64,000 nucleotides of DNA from Atopsyche davidsoni (taxonomy: Eukaryota > Arthropoda > Insecta > Trichoptera > Hydrobiosidae). The stretch lies in NCBI GenBank assembly GCA_022113835.1, contig JAILWY010000012.1:4774001-4838000 (forward strand). The letters run 5' to 3'. Shown piece by piece: positions 1-13,870 of the stretch. Made by a program: the position numbers and the translations under genes. Below the pieces are notes generated by a model that was given only the letters and a program-made list of their open reading frames with translations, made no database searches and was not told where the DNA came from. Numbering within the stretch: position 1 is the stretch's first letter; each line of letters starts with the position of its first letter.

Positions 1-104
1 ATATAATTCCTATTTTGTAATAGATCTTGTGAATATTAAATTTTTTCAACATGATTTATTATGCGGAAATGACTGTTCTCATTTAATTAATTTTTAAAAC
101 TGCA

Positions 105-127
105 ATATATATATATATATATATATA
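105..127. repeat. (AT)n microsatellite
   Basis: Uninterrupted AT dinucleotides. Similar short runs occur at 9470-9482, 26694-26706 and 43201-43215. Confidence 0.9.
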
Positions 128-1196
128 AAAAAAGATGCACAATAACACAAAAAATTGCTATAATTATTATATAATTAAAACAGTTCAATACGCCCTGTTC
201 GGTAAATCGTCTTATAAATATGGACAAACAAAAATTTACTTTTTGTAAATGCATGTGTAATATGAATAAAAATTTTGAAAATTAATTATTCATCAATGCA
301 TTTAAAATCAGCGAGAGTGGTGGCATAAATTTGCTTTCAACTGGAATTATTTTATAAAAATCGTTTTTGTAACGAACGAATCTACAAGATTAATGCCAGC
401 AATATTGTGGTTTTAGATTAGATCGTAAGCCGGAGTCGCATTTGTTCAACGAGTCTTTCTACCTTAAAAGACTTCTCATTAACAATAGAAATGTGACTTA
501 GAGAGAGGCCTTTGAATGAAAATAAAATACCTTCGCGTAGTTTCTGAGATACTAATAAAAAATAATTTCCTATCTTACTGCTAGCTTTCTATTACTGTCG
601 CTTTTTTAATTCCAACAAATGGATGACTCGTGTTTAGGTAATGTCGCATTGTCCACGGTACAATTTTTTTTATCGAGTCGTTATTACCAGTAATATCCAT
701 AATAAAAAAACGATCTGGAAATTTAAGCACCAAACCGTTTTCTTCAAAAGTAATATTTTTTAAATTTATTAGTTGTAGGTAGTATTTTATTGTAATGTAA
801 AAGCGACTAGATATTTGTGTAGGTTTGAAAAGAATCTTACTTGACCTTCTAAAAGTTTTACAACATTTTAATAATGACGTCATTTCGTTTTAGGATTTGG
901 AATTTTGTATATTTATCGAAGATAAAAATTAATATAAAACTACTGAACGACTTACCACCTAGATTTTCACCAGTTTTTGAAGATATAAATAAATTCTACA
1001 GATTGCTTTTTATTGATCATTTGTATCAAAAATCTTAAAACATTGAACGCTTCCTATATTATAATTTTTAATAATTTTTTTTAGTACTCCATCACATTTT
1101 ATAGTTTTCACGATAATTTTGATTATGTAATATCGAAATCCCTATACCCAAAGCCCAATTTAGATATTTTTGACACCGACAGTTTTCACTTCATTG

Positions 1197-1227
1197 AATT
1201 ATTATCATCGTGGCGATGATAATAATT
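1197..1227. repeat. Perfect 14-bp inverted repeat with 3-base loop
   Basis: aattattatcatcg, loop tgg, cgatgataataatt. A second inverted pair follows (ggcattg at about 1231 with caatgcc at about 1271). No gene nearby; may be a foldback remnant. Confidence 0.6.
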
Positions 1228-4200
1228 TAATGGCATTGTATAATACCTGGACGTTTATTTATTGTAACGTCAATGCCACTATGGAAAGTAGTTGTGTTAC
1301 TTTATAAATAAGTCATGTTCTTTTTATCGTATCATGACACTCGTAATAAATTAATATATTTATATTTATTGTTGGTCAAAATCCATAATTTATTATTGTA
1401 GATATAAAAATTCCACGACAGTAATATTGCAGGGCATCTATAAGTATCTTGGATTAGTCAACACTCTTAGTATTTCTAAAAAATAATATTTTTTTACAGT
1501 TAAGAGAGTAACGTATTCAAGGATTCTCTTAAATCTAGGGCACGAAAATAAATTGTAATTTTTACATTTATTCTAGGTCGGCGACAGTATTACTCATGTT
1601 ATGAATACTGAACGACCTCCAACCTACAATATAATAATTAAATAGTTTTTTAAAAGTGTAATTGCTTTCAGACTAGACATAGTTCGGCTCGCCGGGTGGC
1701 TGCATGCAAAAAATGCAGCGAGCGCAGTGTGCAAGAATTCAAGTATTTTATTCGTGTTATTTATTTAACACTAAACTTGTTGGCATTTTTTAATACCACT
1801 TTACCTCGCCTTTCATTTGACAGTGTAGTTATGAATACGTAACACTTGAATATATATAAAATAGTACAAACTAATTTGAGGTGATATCTGATTATTACTA
1901 CTGTCAAAATTAGTGTCCCTACAACAGTAAAAATTATATATTATTTTTATATTAAATATAATTTCAATCTAGGGCAACAATTTGTGCTACATAATTCAAA
2001 TATATCAATTTTATTTATATTTAAGAAAACTTTCATTTTTTGACATATTTTACTCTGACCACACAAATTATTATAACTAAAATTGAATTGCTTATATTTA
2101 CTGATTTCTAAATAACTTTTCGAAAAAAAATTGTTGAGTATAAATTTGTCACTGGTTATATTATATATACACAGGCCATAGATGATTAAACGAAGTTTCC
2201 AAACACTGCATTGTGACTATCATTATATAATTATTTTACGCTTTATATGTTGACTATACCTTACAAGGCGACATGAATATCCATTTTACTGTGTTTGTAA
2301 ATTATTCAACATCGTCAAATAGCACGATCTTGGTGGCCAATTGACGGTAGCATTATTTGTACGAGTAAAAAATAATAATACTGTTAGTAGTGCATACTTT
2401 CTCAATCTGCCTCAAAGACGTCGTTGACGAAGGAGTGCTGGCGGTCGCCCCTTACAATGAACGCTCGATTACCTTAATTAAAATAATAATAAGCCGTGCA
2501 AATAAACCTCACCTGCATACACGTATATCACTGCCTACGTTGTCATCCAGGCAAATATATATTTCAATTTGAATAATTGAGAAGCTCTCTTCAAGTCAGA
2601 ACACTTTGCTGGTTTTACCGATAGAAAAGCTGTACTGAAATATTGAATCTGCGTAATCACAGAGGGAGTGTATCGATCCAAACCTGGTGTCTGGTGACTC
2701 CATAATCCAGATACTTAACGCCGTTTATCGTTCCAAAGTTCAGGCGAGGACATTTCAATACCCACGAAGCAACTCAAGGACAACCTCCCTGGTTTCCGGT
2801 GGCTCCGCCCTTCCATGTGTTGATTTTCCCTCGAGTGAAGTGTGTCCAGTCCATATGGCGGGGTTTACTACTGCGTAGTTCACCTCTCCCCTTGAGAATG
2901 TGAGATCGATGTGTAAAATATTCACTTCATGACTGCGTAAAACTATCTTTCATTGCCAGATACGTTTTCATCAAAATCTAAATAACTGCTTAATTTAAAT
3001 TAGATCTGTTTACGCTCCCGTGCGTGCGTAGCTTATGTAAAGACGCCCTATAATTTTTATTCATAAATACAATGTTTATTTATAAGTTTACTTCGTATTT
3101 TGCGAATTTTCTAATGTTCCGTTTTATAAAACACACATAAATTATTATTTATTTGAAATAATTGGTTTGTGTTTTGTTGACGATTTCACTATTTGTTAAG
3201 GTTTTAATTGCATGGAAAAATTATTTCCGTCACTAATATTTTTTACATTTATTAGCAAGTCACTAAGTATTCATATCGTTGATAGTACTATACAAATATC
3301 ACGTTATCAGCAGCAAAATCCACACGCATAAACTTATTAGGTTTTGATATTATTTGGTGATAAGATTATATTATAAATCTAAAAAATTGCACAGCTATTG
3401 TTCACACAATGTCTTTCGATGCTTCGGTGTTTGTTATTTTTAATTAAACTTCGCCAACACTCCGGGGCGCTACTTTATTTTCGTTTTGGGTTGAGATTTG
3501 ATTAGATTTTAGGCGATTTATTCACAGCAGACTGATTTAGGGTCTGATGCGTCGGCCGATTTTATTATCAGGAGGTCTTGTTTATGTCGAAAGATATTTG
3601 ATTTATCAATTTTATATTTTAAAACTGGTTAGTGTCAAACGTTCTTACAAACACCTACTCAGCTTTAAATCCGTTTATAAAAAATCTACAACATTGAAAA
3701 CCTCCACCTTTCTTTTTCAGGATAACATTAAATGTGTCACAAAATATAAATGAACGAATATGCCAATTTATTACACCTTGACCCTTAATTCGCAATGTGC
3801 ATAATCCTTGGTAGTATAAATCTCTTCCGTTTGTTTGAGACATGCATTTAAATATTGTACAGTTGAATGAAATATTTAGCCAAATATATTTTAACGAAAA
3901 CAATAAGATATTTTTTTTCTTCCACTGTATATTTAGTATAACACTAATGGGATTTATGTATATTGAGGCTTAGTGTATTTTAAGACTTTATTGTATTATA
4001 AAAAGAAATTAGTTAGTACTTGTACTGACTGACTACTTTGATATTGACTACTTTGCTTCTCATGTAGCATACAAAACAGACCATATTCTATAGCCCTGTC
4101 CCCATGCGGATTCTTGTAGACCAGCCTCATTGATATTCCCTGCAAAAATTCTGCTTTCTATCAATCTACAAAAGTATATAATAAACCCATTCCCCTTCAT

Positions 4201-4430
4201 TCTTCTTACTTCGAGATTATTACAGATGACAGTCATCTCTTTAATTTTAGATACACAAAACATGACAAACATATATAGCAAATAACTTACCCCTAGAAAA
4301 GATCTAGTGAGGATTGAGGCGTACCTTTTTTTTCTTTGGGGTGTCGAAATATTTCTTAAATTAAAATTAGTTTTTTTTTTTACATAATATTAATTTTAAA
4401 GACTACCTTTAAGCCCTCTACACCCGTAGC

Positions 4431-4525
4431 AACAAATCGCGTCACCAACTTGCAGCTGGCCAATAGCGTCCAAAACCATAAAAAACACGCTATTGGATAG
4501 CTCCAAGTTGGTGGTGCGATTTGTT
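4431..4525. mobile_element. Long hairpin: 39-bp inverted repeats, 17-base loop
   Basis: Arm 4431-4469 (aacaaatcgc...caatagcgt) pairs with 4487-4525 (acgctattgg...gcgatttgtt), with only five mismatches, around an A-rich loop. Balanced composition in AT-rich surroundings. Most likely a foldback MITE; a hairpin RNA precursor is possible. Confidence 0.75.
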
Positions 4526-5551
4526 TTTTGTAATAATGTAACAAAGAAAATTAAGATTCAAATTTATTGGTCGTTTAATTTATGTTTCGTAAAAAAACGT
4601 ATGACTAGGTTGTGACAGAGATTTCTACAAAAAAAATCCAAAATTCGAAATTTATAAATAAATATGTCATAAAAAAAAACTTCTATTTCGATCTGACTGC
4701 ATCATTAAATTTAATGTCCCTACTTTTTTCATTCGGCTTGTAATTGCGAATCGACTGGTATTAGGAACACTTAGTTATTCTTGAGCCTAGCACTTCGTGT
4801 GTGTTTCTTCTATTTTCACACGTGACGCGCGCATCTAATGCGATTTCGAATGAAATGTGAAATAATGTTTAGAAATTATAGTGACACCAATAAAAACGGA
4901 AATCAACACTTTACTGCGTTTAGAGAAAAATGTCAAAACAATTGTTGGTTTTTTACAATGCGGCTGTGATGCGACAGTCGATTTTGAAATTGGTGCTTAT
5001 ATAATGCATGCAATCTACTCGGTGTCAGTAATATTGAGATTAAGTAATTAGTCTATGCTTTGTAACCTTTCAGCGTATACAATATTTCTTAAAATAAAGA
5101 CACGCTATGTATAAAAGGCCTGTTAATATGCTTTGGGTTTTGAGCAAAAGCGTATTAGCAAACCTTTCGTACATTGAATAATGTTTATCCAGGATTATTT
5201 TAATGCATTATGTCAGAAATTTTAAATATTATTAAACAAATAGAAAATTTGGTGATTCGGTGGTATTTAATTATTTATAGAATCTGACTGGATAATTCCA
5301 AAAAAATTAGATAGCACTATATCCTAATGTTACAATAAGCTTGTACATATTGGTAGACAACCACTCATACTACATTAAGGAAATATTTCATTAAGGGTAT
5401 GACATTTCCTAGAGAAATGTTGAAACCAGCTTTACTTATATTACATAAGCTCTCGAGTAAGCCATTACTACATTTCATGAATGTAAATACACGTAAAAAA
5501 GCACTTCGCCACTCGGATTGGGCTCCTGAGGCTAAGCGCCCGAGGCCCGAG

Positions 5552-5584
5552 CCTCTCAGGACCGGGAGGGGCGGTCCTGAGAGG
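5552..5584. repeat. 12-bp perfect inverted repeat, GC-rich
   Basis: cctctcaggacc and ggtcctgagagg flank gggaggggc. Part of a short GC-rich patch (5520-5612) in AT-rich DNA. Confidence 0.75.
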
Positions 5585-5612
5585 TCAGTGACCCCCGGGT
5601 CAGTGACCCCCG
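5583..5612 (+). repeat. Two tandem copies of a 15-bp unit
   Basis: ggtcagtgacccccg occurs twice in exact succession, abutting the inverted repeat at 5552-5584. Confidence 0.8.
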
Positions 5613-8600
5613 TGCTGGAATGTGTCATCTGACAGTCAAAATAGAAATCGAAACATCTTCCCAAACACGAAGCCCACCGCTTCTACCTAAACCTTTTAAC
5701 TTTCTTTTACTAAAACAACATATACCCGCAGTGTGTAGGGATTTTTCTGATTCCAAGAATCTCTTTTTCATTTGAATCATTTGAAAGAATATCCAACTTC
5801 ATACAAAATTTATCTTGTCCAAACAGTTTCCGTGTACCCAGAAATATTTTTTTAATACGCATTTATCAATGCTCAAACCTTAAAAGTAAAAAAATATGAC
5901 GAATTTTGGATCTTAAAAAAATCACTTACGTTCATTATTCATTTTGAGTAAAACTGTATGTTAGATATATTTTTAACATGGGAAATAAGACGTCAGCATA
6001 ATTACGTATTTGATTTTATTTCGAAAAATATTTTAGCCTTGCGCCCTTTTCCCTCCCCCGGGACTAATCTTTGCAGGCCCTTATAAATATTTCCCCCTTT
6101 GAAGCCCCAGTCTCTCAGACCGACGCCGCCTACCTGACTGGAGGATCCACTTATAAATGTCGAACACCAGCCGATCTCGTCTTCACCAATTCAAGGCATA
6201 ACTTGGTTGAGATCACCGAAATATTCCGTAAAGAGCAATTTAAAACTAACGATTTTATTTTTTCGTTTCAATTTTATCGCTTACGGAAGATGATTGTCAT
6301 GATTGTAAATAATTTGAATAAATCAATATTAATTATAAAATTAATCTACTTTCCAATATATACCGGAAATTCTATGCGGTTTTCTTTACGTAACACGTAT
6401 TTTAATTTACAATTTGAATGTGAAAAATGTCAGTCTTATTCCGGTTTCGAGTAATCTATTCCACGTAAATATTAATAATTTTTCAAATCAATTTTTACGT
6501 AATTAAATAATCGTGACCATAAATGTTTATATCGATGAAAAATTCTTAGAATATATGCGTGTCAATAAAAAATGACGATAAGATTTTAACTGTTATATTA
6601 TTTTATTTTTATTGTAAGTTTATTTTACTTGTTCAACGTAACACGCACAAAACGGTATATTTGCGATATCATTTGAAATACCTGGATTGCTGGATTTCAG
6701 GGACTGGCACGACGCACAGTGATCTACTGAAACATTATCATCTTTGAATGAATCGATCAAATGATTTATTCTATTGTTTCTATTATAATTTTAAAAATAT
6801 ATATTTGGCTGTTGAAACCGTTGTGAATTAATTGCTCATCGCCGGTCTGATGTTTGTTTAACTCAACACACAAAATACTAACAACACACATCGTGTTGTA
6901 GACTAACGGTCGACCTACGCAAAAATACCGCCATCAAAAAATGCTAGGCCCCTCGAAACGCGGGCACAGTCAGACTTGAGGGCATCCATTACAACTCCAC
7001 AACAATCCACCACAATCTTATTAAAATGGTACTAACATACCTGGTCAATTTATTAAACACGGCTGTCATTTACCGGTCTTGGTATTAAAGTATAATATTT
7101 AGTTTAATCACGTAAGTGTGTTGTATTTTAAAACTGTTATATGATGTTTGTAATAAGGTACTACAAATATTTGATTGTTAGATTGCAATATTTTACAATC
7201 AGTCGGTACCTGCTGTTTTACCTTGTTAAAAAATACTGTAGATAAATTTAAACCAAATCGAAATGCCTGGAGAGTAAAAAGTTCATTTTCACATTTAAAA
7301 AAAATAATTAAACACAATTGTTTCTTCGTGTCATTTCACTTCCCACGATATTCAATAAAACGTCCATTTTATTGCTGCCAAAATTTCTCCCAATAAAAAT
7401 TAAATATCAATTTTCTCAGTCGTTTTTGGTGGAAGCACTAAGAAACGATTCCAATCACACGGAGAAGCGCCGCATTTGCATGCCAAATAATTAATAACTC
7501 GTTTTAGGCAATAATTAAAAGTCCGTCACTAGGTTTAATTAAATAAATACTTGCAATATAAGTTAGCAACCTGTTCCATTTTTTTTATTTATCTATTTTA
7601 AAGATTTCTAAATTAACTTAATAAGTGAAATTCGCACTTCCTTTGAACGCCTGGTCAGCAATATTATATGCCTGGGGCAGATTGAATACCGTCTCGCTAT
7701 ATTAATCTCTTACGTAGGCAGTTATTGAATATTGATTATCTTCCTCCATAGTTTTAGTGTGTTTGCTGTCGTGAAGTAAATAATTTAAAATTTATTTTAT
7801 TAAATAATTACTTAATGAAGTAATATATAAATGCCCAGTACTTCTGTCAATATTTTCAACGCATTTCTAATTTCGATGCAGCTTTGGCTTATTTTTTCTT
7901 CAGTCATTGACTTCATCGTAAAAAAAAGCTATTTTTAAGCACAATAAATATAGATTTTATCTTCCACGAAGATCTAAATTTGAAGCCACTGTCTTAAATT
8001 TAAAGCCGGCGCCGGTCAATAAGCCGGGAGAACAGTGACCACCTGAATAATATTCCATGCGACCTACGCAAAGCGTTTTCTCCTCAGCCGATGTGCATTC
8101 ATGACAAGCGTATGCTTAATTATATCCCATCGCCCTGCGTGTAAACTTATTCAACTAAAATGGAAAGCCACACTGATAAGGAGCTGGAGTGCGACTAATG
8201 CGATGCTAGTTAAACATAAAAAAAGTCATTTTCTTTTCAAAGAGATAACCGGAATAATAATTTACGTTTGGTGTATAGGTTTTTATAAAATTGTTCAAAA
8301 ATACATGTATCTTATCAACTATGTTAACTAGTGTTTAGTACATCTTGCTTTTTATAAAAAAAATCAATCTAATGAAATTTTTCTCTGATATATAATAGGA
8401 TTTCATGTTTAGACCAATTTCACAATAATTTGTTTTTTTTTGTTGTCTTAGTTTATTACCAATGGAAGTAAAGATTGATTTGCATGATAGGAATGCTCGG
8501 CAGAGACTATCACCATAACTAACTGATAGCCGCAGCCGTCGGTATGTGTATGAGATTATCCTTGAACGGATCCAGCAGTAAGTGGAGCGAGGGTGCTTCT

Positions 8601-11600
8601 AAAAAAGTCCTATTTCCACTTTTGACATACTTAGGCCAATCTTTTTGGCCGCAGCTCGCAGCTGGCTTTCTTTAGATTATATACGATTTATCTTCCCGCA
8701 TAGCTTGTCATATACTGATACACATAATGCAGCACATCGACCATGTGTTGCGTGTTGCAAACCAGAACTCTGTATTTCGGATTTTTCACTACCCGAAATA
8801 GACCGCGACCGCATATAGGCTTCTCGAGCGTCGCTATTTTTTTTTACGCGTATTTTATTATTCCTTGATTATTTTGTAGCCGACTATGGAATGTTCAACA
8901 CGAAATAATAAACTTATTTCCTTCAAAACGGCCCCAGCGTCGGTCGATGAAACTGCAGGTCTTCAAAAATGCACATAAACAAAATATGTCCAAAAAACCT
9001 CGGAGGAAATTTCCTGACCGTAATAACGAATATGCATTTTTACATTCATCATTATATCTGCATTAGTATTATTAATATTCAACATGCGTCGTAACAATTC
9101 TTACGTCGCGTAGCGATGCGTGTAAATTTTTTTATGGTTATTTTCGATTGAATCATTAAATATTATTTAACTATCCATACTTTTTTTTTTTAATTATCGA
9201 TTGATTCGATATCAACAACCATCCCGTCAGCAGTTTGGCGAATATTCAAGAATTATCATGTCCAGTCGTGACACGTCCATGACCCCGCCCGTGCACGGGT
9301 ACAGTGCTAATAAGTGTTAATAGCTGAGCATGAAGTACCAATTGGCCAGGAATTGTCTGCGGACGACGGGCGCCTGCACCGGGCACGTGGAGACGACCGA
9401 ATTCGGAATCCGCGGATCTTGGCGCGGGGACAAGCTCGCTAGAATTCAAAGCATATTAATTGTAAAAACTATATATATATATCAACAATGAAATTAATAA
9501 ACTTAGTGTCATTTTTTTTAAATCAGCAATAGTAAGTTTTCTGAACTACTATGTTATTGTTGAATATTTAATAGATCCGTTTTAAGCACCCAACCGCACT
9601 CACGGTTTATGGAGCACACGTGTGAATCGCCAGTTGTATGCCGATGTGTATTTGACTACATTACTACTAAAATGTATTTAACAAATAATATATTATTAAA
9701 ATTTAGCGTAGGTAGCTTCAATGTTCATATCCCTCGATCTCCATTGTGCCCTCTGACCAAAACCCTATAACGGCGTGCTGCGGCCCGCTGGTTGCCTTTA
9801 GAAAACGTTGAATAGCCATAGAATTTGAATTAGGCCACTATTCAATTATATCTAAAGCTTCTCAATTATGTACGTGCTAATTTAAATATAATATTTTACA
9901 AAGGAATAATTTATATTCATATATGTATTACTCATTCTTTTAAAAATCAGGTCTGGTATTAATTACAGTGAGAAAAATAAAAAAAAATCGTCTGGTTTGA
10001 CTTTCTGTCAATAATTCCAACACATACTTGGCTCAACCCGGAAAAATCTACAGTTTTATGTCCAGACTTTCAGCTTTCTTTTCTACGTCTCATAAAAACC
10101 TTTGTTCCTGGTATAAATATTATAGCGTTGTCATTAAAACATACATTCCGTCATTTGATTTCCGTTTTTACATGTATCGATTAATCTTATCTATATAAAA
10201 TTAAATACTTTTGTGTACTATGATGTAATTAATTATTTATCTGTATAAACAAAGCTTCAAAGAATATGTCTGTACATTGTTAGTACGCGATCGATTCTAG
10301 CAGCGTCGTCTATAAAAGAAGGGTGACTCGAATTCGGCTATTGGCCTTTCCCCGGTCTTCATTTCGCACCCTGTTTGGGATTTTCAAAACTAAATTCCGC
10401 TATTAACTGGGTGATAAAATTATTTAAAATGTCTGCCTGTCAATTTATTACCGCACTCGCGCCGCGGCTAATGGTGCTAGCATTCATTTCCAAACCGTAT
10501 TGAGATACAGCGTGTGGGTAATGAGCTGTAATGAACTCAGGTTTTTGTCGTCTGACATTGAGGAGATAGTGTAAATTAATCATATTTTTTCACCATATTT
10601 ATATTTTTTTGACTATAACTTTTATTACTTTCACAGCGTTTTTTTTTTCAAATCCACTTCGTAAAGATCCGACTGATCAGCAACGGGTGCGGTAGATTTC
10701 TTTGTGATATAATTTATATCCGGTCAGTACAGTTTTTACCACGGTTCATAATTTTTTTTAAATGTTATTACTATTTTTTGATGTTCTTCGTGATCAAAGA
10801 TGCGAATTGTCGTTCTGCTCTCTTCCACTCGTAGTTAAATTGGCTTTTTATTAAAAAGCCGATATATTTATATTTGTTATTAGTCATGTTTTTTCTCTTC
10901 CGTATTAAGACAGGTGTTGTCACATGATGCTGCTATCACTGTATCTCGCGAATGTACAAAATATTTAATATATAATAATATTATGTACGTAAGTCTTCAT
11001 GTAATACCAGTATGCTGCACGCTGATGACACAATGGTGAATATAATAAGTATCGGTCATGTTTACCAAACTAGTCGTGATATTTTAAAATACGATATGGA
11101 TAATTGATTACGAGAGTGTTTCACGAAATCGTTTTATTCACAAAGCGGGCCACCGCTCGCGGTTTATTTCTTCAGAAAATTCAAAACACTTCTGACTGCA
11201 ATTGCAAAAGAAAATTATTAGATTGTTGGCAAATAGACACTTCCCGCGAACCTATAATATATTGAACTCCTTCGTGAGTAATACGTGAAGTCATCGATAC
11301 ATACATATTCGTCATATGTAAATTATTTATCAAACCAAACGGAAAGAACTCCGGCGCGTCTTCGTACTCCTAATGCAAAAATAATGAACGTCAAAACGCG
11401 ATGCTTCTTCAACGATCTTTTAATAGCAGTTATGTTTATTTATAATAATAATCAATATAACCTTTAAAAATAGCGTGCTCTATAGTGAATTTGAGTTTGT
11501 CGGCAGTAAAATTTTCATTCATTCAAAATTCATTCATTTTAAATTCAGTAAAATTTCATCGCAAATATATTTTCAAACATTTTTAGAAAGTAAAGCAGCG

Positions 11601-12678
11601 CCTTTCCACTATTATCCGACAACGGCGCGCCTCGGTTTCGGAAATCCATTTGTAATATTTTGTAAAAACTTTTAACCAGCATTAGAACATAGATTGCTTA
11701 AGGCCACACTCGCCGTTTCTGTGCGTGCAATAAATAACTACAGAATGGTACCACAATTGTGTGTTAAAGTCAATTGGTGAAATTTTTGGATCTATGACAC
11801 CGAATTTTTCAATCTGCCCATTTTGAGATCAAATTCATTTTGAATTGACCAGCTACTGACCATTGAGTAGTATCTTTGGGTTTGTGTTGCAATAATTACA
11901 GTTTCCTCCTGGGCTACTTTTCTAACGGATTTCTAGACAATTCCATTATATGCCGTATTATAAGAATTCTGAGAATGTACCTCGTGAAAGCGCAGTGCTC
12001 AAGCCCAGTGGCAATTAATGGTTTATAAATGAAAGGACTCATCCATCTGAGCAGTTGTTATTGTGAAATCGCGAAAGTAAATCTCGGCTAATGTGCGAGA
12101 ACCGTGAAATGAACCACTCCAGTGGTGCACGGGGCCAGGCTGGCCCACCGGGGATCCTGGATGGCACTCAGGTGCCCCTGCCCTCAGGACCTCAGTCAAA
12201 TTAACATATAAACTTAGGATTATTAAAAAAATCTATAATAATTTATTATTAATAAATTACACAGTATTAAATTTTAATTTTGAATATTTTCCAGTCAGGC
12301 ACTGAACGTGTATTATATGTTTTTAGATTATAAAATAATACCGATTTATGTTAATTAAAAAAAATGTACATTTATGGTATAAGCATTTTTCCTCGTATAG
12401 GGATTAATTTTTTATTACTCCATACAGAAAAGAAAATAAAAACGTAAGAGAATTGGTAAGCCATGAATAATAAATTATGAAAAGTAACGACTCCATATCG
12501 CACTCTTCACAACGTAACATATTTCATTTAATTTTTTTTTTTGTGTAATTTTAGCTTACAAGCATGAAAATAAAAAGAGCACTTTTGATTTGTAGTAATA
12601 ATAACTCAAAAATGTAACATGTTTTTCTAGTTTATTAATTTTCATTGCATATAACGATAGCGTATGGACTCCATAGGC
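5613..12678. other. AT-rich DNA with scattered GC-balanced patches
   Basis: Patches at 6045-6190, 7985-8110, 8480-8860, 9240-9450 and 12100-12190 contrast with AT-rich DNA but hold no recognisable exon. The missing first coding exon of ABHD2 could lie here or further left; I looked and could not identify it. Confidence 0.4.
10311..10318 (+). promoter_or_regulatory. TATA-like box
   Basis: tataaaag follows gcagcgtcgtc in a patch more GC-rich than its surroundings; a 24-codon frame starting MSACQFITALAP lies about 110 bases on. It is 7 kb upstream of the first visible ABHD2 exon, so a link to that gene is only a possibility. Confidence 0.15.
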
Positions 12679-13082
12679 CTGGGGTGACCAACACGTCGAT
12701 TTCCGCACGTTTTCAATTGATTAATCAAAACTGAATCGTGACAATCAATTAATTAAACGTTTAAAAAAATACCATCGTTGCAAATAATTACGAATATAAT
12801 TTATTATTTTGACTAGAAACACATTAAAAATGATTTATAAATTTATTGATTCTACTTATTATTTTCGTTGAATCGTAACTGGAATTTAATAAAAAGTGAT
12901 TTATTTAAAATAGGCATCTCATAAAAAATTTACTTGTATAAGTGCTTAAAAAAATAAAACACTGCGACGGCTTTTTTCGTTTGTATTTCGCGTTCGAAAA
13001 TAGCGAGCTGTTAGTACTGCGCTCGCGGCCCCTCCGCGCTGACAAAGTTAGCGCGCTTGTGAAAAAAGGTTGGGCAGCCCTG
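12679..13082. mobile_element. hAT-like non-autonomous element, about 404 bp
   Basis: Begins ctggggtgaccaac and ends ggttgggcagccctg. The ends are imperfect inverted repeats of the CAGGGxTGxCCAACC type found in hAT elements. The interior is AT-rich, with a GC-rich subterminal block (gcgctcgcggcccctccgcg) at 13019-13038. No transposase frame. An exact 8-bp target duplication could not be confirmed, so the ends may be off by a few bases. Confidence 0.65.
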
Positions 13083-13295
13083 GGGAATGCAGCGCTCTGA
13101 AATCCTGTTTGTCAGCTCGTACCCCTTACATAAGGATGCTAAGATTGTTACGCTTTTGTTATGTATATTTGTAATGGAATTCTGTAACTAACTTTTATGG
13201 TATAAAAATATTTCTTTGAGACTTGTGCCCCAAAATGCTATGAGTATAATTCAATTATAATAAAAATTTAAATTATAGTGTACGGGGATAATGTA

Positions 13296-13507
13296 TTGTA
13301 TTACGGGAAGGTCGCTTGAATCTGCGGTATCCTGCTCCGGGCACGTGCGAGTCCTGGCACACGCGCCGCCGCTTGCACGTGCCGCTCGACTATCAGCACT
13401 ACATATTAATACATTATTTTTACAAGTTATTCAAGCGCGATCCGAATAACTACAAAGTAGCGAATGACATCTCGTCTCTGCGGTGCCGCATGCGGAGAGC
13501 AGATTAG
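13296..13507 (+). other. Unrecognised open frame with a GC-rich core
   Basis: Frame includes RYPAPGTCESWHTRRRLHVP and LFKRDPNNYKVAND, ending TAG at 13505-13507. Arg/His-rich with no domain found. The GC-rich core is about 13320-13400. Splice sites undecided. Confidence 0.15.
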
Positions 13508-13637
13508 TCATGTGTGCGGTGAATGTGCAAATTTAGTGCGATGATTCGTCATGCATGCTAAATAATCTCAAATTCAAGCATATGTTTTTGTTATTTTATG
13601 CTTTTATCGAGTTTCAAGGACTCCCCTTCCGAGAGTG

Positions 13638-13870
13638 TTTTTTTTGTTTTTTTTTTTTCCGATCCCTCCCTGTCGCGATGGGGTTGAGCTTGGAAGGGCA
13701 AAGAATACGAAGCGACCGATTTGTCGGGACGGGGATGAGGGGGTGTCTCGCTTCTGTGTCAAGGGCGTACGCGCTGGATCAGCCGGCCGGAGTCCCTCGC
13801 AGGGAGGCCTAGCCAGTTCTGCGGGGGCGTGATGAGCACCGCGCCTCCGTACGTCACCCAGAATACTGAG
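13638..13870 (-). mobile_element. GC-rich insertion ending in a minus-strand poly(A) tail
   Basis: On the minus strand a GC-rich body of about 210 bases (CpG-rich, with cgtccgcgc-like and cccgtcccgacaaatcgg blocks) ends in gggagggatcgg followed by A12-C-A8 at 13658-13638. A sharp change of composition ending in poly(A) is the mark of a retroposed sequence, such as a LINE 3' end or SINE. Family not recognised; no target duplication identified. Confidence 0.5.

Larger units (their letters stand above)
1..4430. other. AT-rich intergenic or intronic DNA
   Basis: No exon recognised. Apart from the (AT)n run and the inverted repeat at 1197 there is a small GC-balanced patch at 2690-2900 with open frames on both strands and no identifiable product. 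Confidence 0.5.

Noticed and set aside
6071..6454. 127-codon plus frame
   Set aside because: Needs a non-ATG start, has no domain, and its second half is AT-rich noise.
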